From Candidatus Nanopelagicales bacterium (lineage in GTDB: Bacteria; Actinomycetota; Actinomycetes; S36-B12): DNA of 8,628 bases. The translations under genes were made by a program, and so were the position numbers. The notes under the pieces were generated by a model, which saw only the letters and a list, made by a program, of their open reading frames with translations, searched no databases and was not told the DNA's origin. The stretch spans positions 1-8,628 of the forward strand of contig JALQSY010000065.1 of the NCBI GenBank assembly GCA_023264215.1, written 5' to 3'. Each line of letters opens with the position of its first letter. The stretch's first letter is position 1. Positions 5,493-8,628 of the stretch are shown in pieces.

Positions 5493-5516
5493 CCCCCACC
5501 AACAGGTGTAACATGA
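5478..5516 (+). other. 12-codon proline-rich leader ORF, fossil of the helicase start
   Basis: ATG 5478 overlaps the SSB stop (TGATG), and the peptide reads MQLRPPPPTGVT. Its stop TGA (5514-5516) overlaps the next gene's ATG (ATGA). Its first five residues are those of the helicase at 6013 (MQLRPYQQRTV). It contains four prolines in a row, a known ribosome-pausing context that needs EF-P, encoded in part by a run of nine Cs (5489-5497). It may keep translation coupled from SSB to the HTH gene. Whether it is translated is inference. Confidence 0.5.
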
Positions 5517-6013
5517 GCCGAATCAACGAACTCTACGCGATGGTCGAGGCTACCATCGAGCGCACGGAGCAAGACCTGCAGGCGCTTCGAGCGTTGCACG
5601 ATGCCTGGAAGAAGGAAGACGCATCTTCGCCGCACAACGACGAAAAAGCCCCGTGCGACGTCGTGTGGCTGACGCGCGAAGAAGCCGCACAGTGGGTCAG
5701 CTGCGACGCTAGCACGCTCGGCAAGTACGGATCTGTGGGACTCCTTGAGCGTCGAAAGATCTCCGGGAACCGCTGGGCCTATGCGCTTCCGGTCCACCGC
5801 TACGCATTCGAGTCACCCCCAGCCGGGCACTCGTGGCAGACCTTCGACGATGCGGCAAAGTGTCTGGGGATCTCGACGACCACACTCCAGAAGTGGGCGA
5901 AATCCGGCAAGATCCTGCGGCAACTCTCATGGTTCGGGCGGTACATCTACGCAGTTCCATGCGAGCAGACGCCGCCGCCACGCGGGACCGAAGACGGACT
6001 CCTGAACCTGTGA
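5513..6013 (+). CDS. Protein with two tandem MerR/excisionase-like helix-turn-helix modules
   Basis: This 166-aa protein starts with a helical, probably coiled-coil segment (INELYAMVEATIERTEQDLQALRAL, shown here by its ends at residues 4 and 27). Then come two related DNA-binding modules: WLTREEAAQW...TLGKYGSVGLLERR (about 52-93) and TFDDAAKCLGI...TLQKWAKSGKI (about 110-148). Both have the pattern of an excisionase/MerR-type winged helix ('helix, turn, TL.KW...G.L'). The ATG overlaps the leader stop (ATGA) with only a weak AGGTG site. The gene's hand-counted GC is about 62% (5521-6000), against about 75% for part of the next gene (6301-6480). It is bracketed by a 17-bp direct repeat. It is probably a later arrival in the operon. 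Possible roles are a transcription regulator, an adaptor that loads the helicase, or an excisionase-like factor; none is shown. Confidence 0.82.
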   Translation: MSRINELYAMVEATIERTEQDLQALRALHDAWKKEDASSPHNDEKAPCDVVWLTREEAAQWVSCDASTLGKYGSVGLLERRKISGNRWAYALPVHRYAFESPPAGHSWQTFDDAAKCLGISTTTLQKWAKSGKILRQLSWFGRYIYAVPCEQTPPPRGTEDGLLNL

Positions 6014-6027
6014 TGCAACTCCGCCCC
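6011..6027 (+). repeat. 17-bp direct repeat, copy 2 (TGATGCAACTCCGCCCC)
   Basis: This copy spans the HTH gene stop (TGA 6011-6013) and the first codons of the SF2 helicase (ATG 6013). It is identical to 5476-5492, 535 bp upstream. Recombination between the copies would remove the HTH gene exactly and join the SSB stop to the helicase start. Confidence 0.9.
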
Positions 6028-7689
6028 TACCAGCAGCGCACCGTCGACTCCGCGCGCCGGGTGCTCGCCGCCGACCGGCGCGCACTCATCGTCGCCCCTA
6101 CGGGGGCGGGTAAGACGGTGATGCTCTCGGCGATCTGCTCGGAACTTCCCGGCCCGGTGCTCGTCCTGCAGCACCGGGCCGAGCTGCTGCAGCAGAACAC
6201 CGCAGCCCTGCGGGCGCTGTCTGGACGGAGCGTGTCGACGGTCTGGAGCGGGGGCGCGGACTACACCGCCGAGATCGTCTCGGCGATGCAGCCCACGCTC
6301 GCGCGCCGCCTCGCGGGGCTCGACTGGAGCCCGGCGTCCATCGTCGTCGACGAGGCGCACCACGCGGCCGCGCCGTCGTACCGACGCATCCTCGACCACT
6401 GGCCCAACGCCGTTCGGCTCGGCGTGACGGCGACGCCAAACCGCCCCGACCGCAAGCCCCTGGGGCCGATCTTCGGCACCGCCGCCGCGCACATCCGAAC
6501 CGCCGAGCTGGAGGATGCAGGGTACCTCGTCCCGCACCGCGTGGTACAGGTGCCGTGCGTTGACCGGCTCGCAATCGACCGACTCCCGATCGTCGGAGGC
6601 GAGTACGACCCGGCAGCGATTGCCGAGCTGTACGACGGCGACGACGTCATCCGGGCGATCGTCGACGCATGGCAGGCCGAGTCCGCGCACGAGCGGACAG
6701 TGGTCTTCGCTTCGACCGTCTCCCACGCGATGCACCTCGCCGCCGAGTACACCCGGCGAGGCTACGTCGCAGTCACCGTCGACGGCACGACGTCCGACGC
6801 GGAGCGACGAGCCCGCTTCGCGGCGCTGGCCGAAGGCCGGGCACAGGTCCTCGTCAACGTCGCCGTCGCGACCGAAGGGTGGGACTGCCCGCCCGTGTCC
6901 TGCGTCGTGCTCGCGCGCCCGTGCTCGGCGCACTCGACCGTCGTGCAGATGGTCGGGCGAGGCAAGCGCCTGCACGCGGGCAAGCACGTCTGCACCGTCA
7001 TCGACTGCGGCTACTCGCTGGAGCGGCACCCGTCGCTCGAGGTCGAGCCGGACCTCTGGCCAGCCAAGGGCAGGCCGCCCGAGCGCGAGTGCAAGGGCTG
7101 CTCCGTCTCGATCCCGCAGGGGCAGGCCGAATGCCCGTACTGCGGGCACGTCCACACCCGGGCGTGCTGGTCCTGCGGCGCCGAGGTCCGCGAGAGCGAC
7201 CCCCGGTGCTCGGCGTGCGGCTCGCTGCAGGCTGCCGACACGCCGCAGCGCAAAGCGCGCCCGGTCGAGTGGGTGCGCCTCTCGACGACGAAGATCGCCG
7301 CCGACCTCGCCTCCTGCCGCACCGGGCGCGATGGAGCGTGGGCGCTCGTCGCCGTCGTCCAGTCCCGCCGAACCGGCCTGTGGTCGGTCGTGTGGATCGA
7401 GTCCGACGTCCGCCAGGTACGCTCGGTGGCGGTCGAGTACATGGGGCCGCGCGAGCAGGCAGCGCGCGACGTCGCATGGGCCGTGCTCACCACCCGCGTA
7501 CGGCCGGGCGACCTGCGGACGATCGTACCCGGCGACCGGCAGGCCGAGTGGATGGACCGCCCGTCCTACGCCGACCCCGCGATCACCCACTACCAACACC
7601 GCACCCTCTCCCGCTGGCAGCTCGCCGAGCGGGCCGTCCTCACCGCGTGGCGTGACCACGTCCGCGACTACCCCGGAGCCGCCGCATGA
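6013..7689 (+). CDS. SF2 DEAH-box helicase with two C-terminal zinc ribbons
   Basis: This 558-aa protein carries the SF2 motifs in order: LRPYQQ (Q-like start, residues 3-8), Walker A APTGAGKT (28-35), LQHRAELLQQN (motif Ia region, 52-62), VVDEAHH (111-117), VTATPNR (138-144), VFASTVSHA (231-239), VATEGWDCP (285-293) and QMVGRGKR (312-319). Two CxxC pairs then form zinc ribbons: Cys360/363 with Cys374/377, and Cys385/388 with Cys399/402. The last 150 residues are unrecognised but look folded. Such ATP-driven helicases in phages process replication or recombination intermediates, and the zinc ribbons suggest nucleic-acid or partner binding. ATG 6013 overlaps the preceding stop (TGATG), and its own stop overlaps the exonuclease start (ATGA), so it is translated in a coupled chain. 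An in-frame ATG at 5833 lies inside the HTH gene and was rejected. Confidence 0.92.
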   Translation: MQLRPYQQRTVDSARRVLAADRRALIVAPTGAGKTVMLSAICSELPGPVLVLQHRAELLQQNTAALRALSGRSVSTVWSGGADYTAEIVSAMQPTLARRLAGLDWSPASIVVDEAHHAAAPSYRRILDHWPNAVRLGVTATPNRPDRKPLGPIFGTAAAHIRTAELEDAGYLVPHRVVQVPCVDRLAIDRLPIVGGEYDPAAIAELYDGDDVIRAIVDAWQAESAHERTVVFASTVSHAMHLAAEYTRRGYVAVTVDGTTSDAERRARFAALAEGRAQVLVNVAVATEGWDCPPVSCVVLARPCSAHSTVVQMVGRGKRLHAGKHVCTVIDCGYSLERHPSLEVEPDLWPAKGRPPERECKGCSVSIPQGQAECPYCGHVHTRACWSCGAEVRESDPRCSACGSLQAADTPQRKARPVEWVRLSTTKIAADLASCRTGRDGAWALVAVVQSRRTGLWSVVWIESDVRQVRSVAVEYMGPREQAARDVAWAVLTTRVRPGDLRTIVPGDRQAEWMDRPSYADPAITHYQHRTLSRWQLAERAVLTAWRDHVRDYPGAAA

Positions 7690-8628
7690 AGAAGAACGTG
7701 ATCGAACAGTCTCTGTACGGGACCGCTGTGGACCTGCAGCGCGCGCAAGCGTCGCTCAACAAGACCAGCACGGCGAAGATCCTCGCGTACTCGGACTGGT
7801 ACGCAGGCCGTGCGAAGCAGACGCACCTTGGCGCGTCGGAGATCGGCACGCTCCTCGGCGTCAACCCGTGGCAGACCCGGCACCAGTTGTGGCGCCGCAA
7901 GCACGGGCACGAGGAGCGCGACCCCACGAACGCGCGCATGCTCTACGGGACGCACATGGAGCCCTTCGTGCTCCAGCTCCTCGCCGACGAGCTGCCCGAA
8001 GGCGACATCCTGCGGATCACGTCGACCCGTGACTACGTGGTCCACTGTACCCACCGACTGCTCCCGTGGGCGACGTGCTCCCCCGACGCGCTGATCCAGC
8101 ACCGCGACGGCTCGCTTTCGCTCGTCGAGGCGAAAACGACGCAGTCGCACTCCGACGTCTCCCTGTGGGACGCGCTCCAGGGGCGTGTCCCCGATCTGGA
8201 CGCGCCCAGCAAGATCGCCTCCTACTGGCTGCAGGTCGTGTGGCAGCAGATTGTGTGCCGCGTCCACCGGACGATCCTCGCGGTGTGCTACGGCACCGAG
8301 CTGCACACCTACACGATCGAGAGCACCCCCGAGATCCGAAAGTTCGTCGGCGAGACCGTGCAGGCCGAGTGGGAGCGCTGCCTGCGAGACGGGCGCGAGC
8401 CCGCTGCGCGAGGGCCGGACCTCGCCGCGCTCGCCACCCTCTACCCGCCCGCTCCGTCCGACCCTGCCCCGACGATCGACGACCCGGTCCTCGTCGCGCT
8501 CGCCGACGAGTGGGCGAAGATTCGCGCGCAGACGTCGGAGATCAGCAAGCAGAGCAGGCCGCTCGAAGAGCGCGCCAAGGATATCAAAGCCCGGCTCGCG
8601 CAAGCGATGGGCCGGGAAGGCGTTGCCC
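7686..8628 (+). CDS. YqaJ/lambda-type recombination exonuclease (C-terminus cut by window edge)
   Basis: 314 codons are present and no stop is reached. The nuclease core shows the YqaJ viral recombinase pattern: LGASEIGTLLGVNPWQT (residues 48-64), MLYGTHMEPF (85-94, Glu92), SPDALI (132-137, Asp134) and LVEAKTT (146-152, Glu148-x-Lys150), then YWLQVVWQQIV (180-190). This matches the metal-binding D...ExK active site of PD-(D/E)XK nucleases such as lambda Exo, which chews 5' ends to leave 3' single strands. A helical, coiled-coil-like C-terminal part (about 265-310, ALADEWAKIRAQ...) is common in this family. ATG 7686 overlaps the helicase stop by 4 bp. With the Sak4-like ATPase and SSB-like protein it makes a complete exonuclease, annealing and SSB set. 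The N-terminal extension of about 45 residues before the core is a little long. Confidence 0.92.
   Translation, partial: MKKNVIEQSLYGTAVDLQRAQASLNKTSTAKILAYSDWYAGRAKQTHLGASEIGTLLGVNPWQTRHQLWRRKHGHEERDPTNARMLYGTHMEPFVLQLLADELPEGDILRITSTRDYVVHCTHRLLPWATCSPDALIQHRDGSLSLVEAKTTQSHSDVSLWDALQGRVPDLDAPSKIASYWLQVVWQQIVCRVHRTILAVCYGTELHTYTIESTPEIRKFVGETVQAEWERCLRDGREPAARGPDLAALATLYPPAPSDPAPTIDDPVLVALADEWAKIRAQTSEISKQSRPLEERAKDIKARLAQAMGREGVA

Noticed and set aside
7150..7157. Isolated GTCCACAC inside the SF2 helicase gene.
   Set aside because: A single copy of an 8-mer is expected by chance at this GC content, and nothing around it resembles the cluster.
5947..7659. A 570-codon minus-strand frame opposite the SF2 helicase.
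   Set aside because: The plus-strand frame has all SF2 motifs and zinc ribbons. The minus frame is a shadow produced by high-GC codon bias.
7668..8603. A 311-codon minus-strand frame opposite the exonuclease.
   Set aside because: The plus strand encodes a clear YqaJ-type nuclease with D and ExK active-site residues. The minus frame has no recognisable domain.

Overview
The window is a high-GC replication and recombination module, most likely from a bacteriophage or prophage. The gene families point to a phage: a primase-polymerase, a Sak4-type annealing ATPase, a phage SSB-like protein, a YqaJ/lambda-type exonuclease, and small hypothetical proteins packed with 1-4 bp overlaps. Most genes are roughly 68-75% GC by hand count of parts. 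Good Shine-Dalgarno sites and perfect TTGACA boxes indicate a bacterial host, either a high-GC actinobacterium or a high-GC proteobacterium. I cannot settle which from the sequence alone.

Layout. Two operons diverge from a 137-bp control region (3952-4088). Leftward (minus strand) run an 88-aa small protein (3951-3685), a 720-aa primase-polymerase joined to a helicase-like domain (3688-1526), then a 316-bp gap (1525-1210) full of an 8-bp repeat, and an SF1 Dda/RecD-like helicase (1209-1, C-terminus beyond the window edge). Rightward (plus strand) run a Sak4-like ATPase (4089-4919), an SSB-like OB protein (4924-5478), a 12-codon proline-rich leader (5478-5516), a double helix-turn-helix protein (5513-6013), an SF2 DEAH helicase with two zinc ribbons (6013-7689) and a YqaJ-type exonuclease (7686 onward, cut by the window edge).

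How the parts could work together (inference). The leftward operon would start and drive DNA synthesis: primase-polymerase, then a separate translocating helicase, with the repeat cluster between them as a candidate origin or multi-site control element. The rightward operon would be a recombination set: the exonuclease makes single strands, the SSB-like protein coats them, the Sak4-like ATPase anneals or exchanges them, and the SF2 helicase remodels intermediates.

The most unusual points are (1) eleven copies of GTGTGGAC in 467 bp, including two identical perfect palindromes and copies inside the helicase gene; (2) a 17-bp direct repeat bracketing the double-HTH gene, which looks like a cassette inserted exactly at the SSB-helicase junction and leaving a fossil helicase start that now reads as a Pro-Pro-Pro-Pro leader peptide; (3) a primase helicase-like domain with no recognisable Walker motifs; and (4) a divergent promoter whose two TTGACA boxes are the arms of one palindrome. 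No tRNA, rRNA, CRISPR array, insertion sequence or clear intrinsic terminator was seen.
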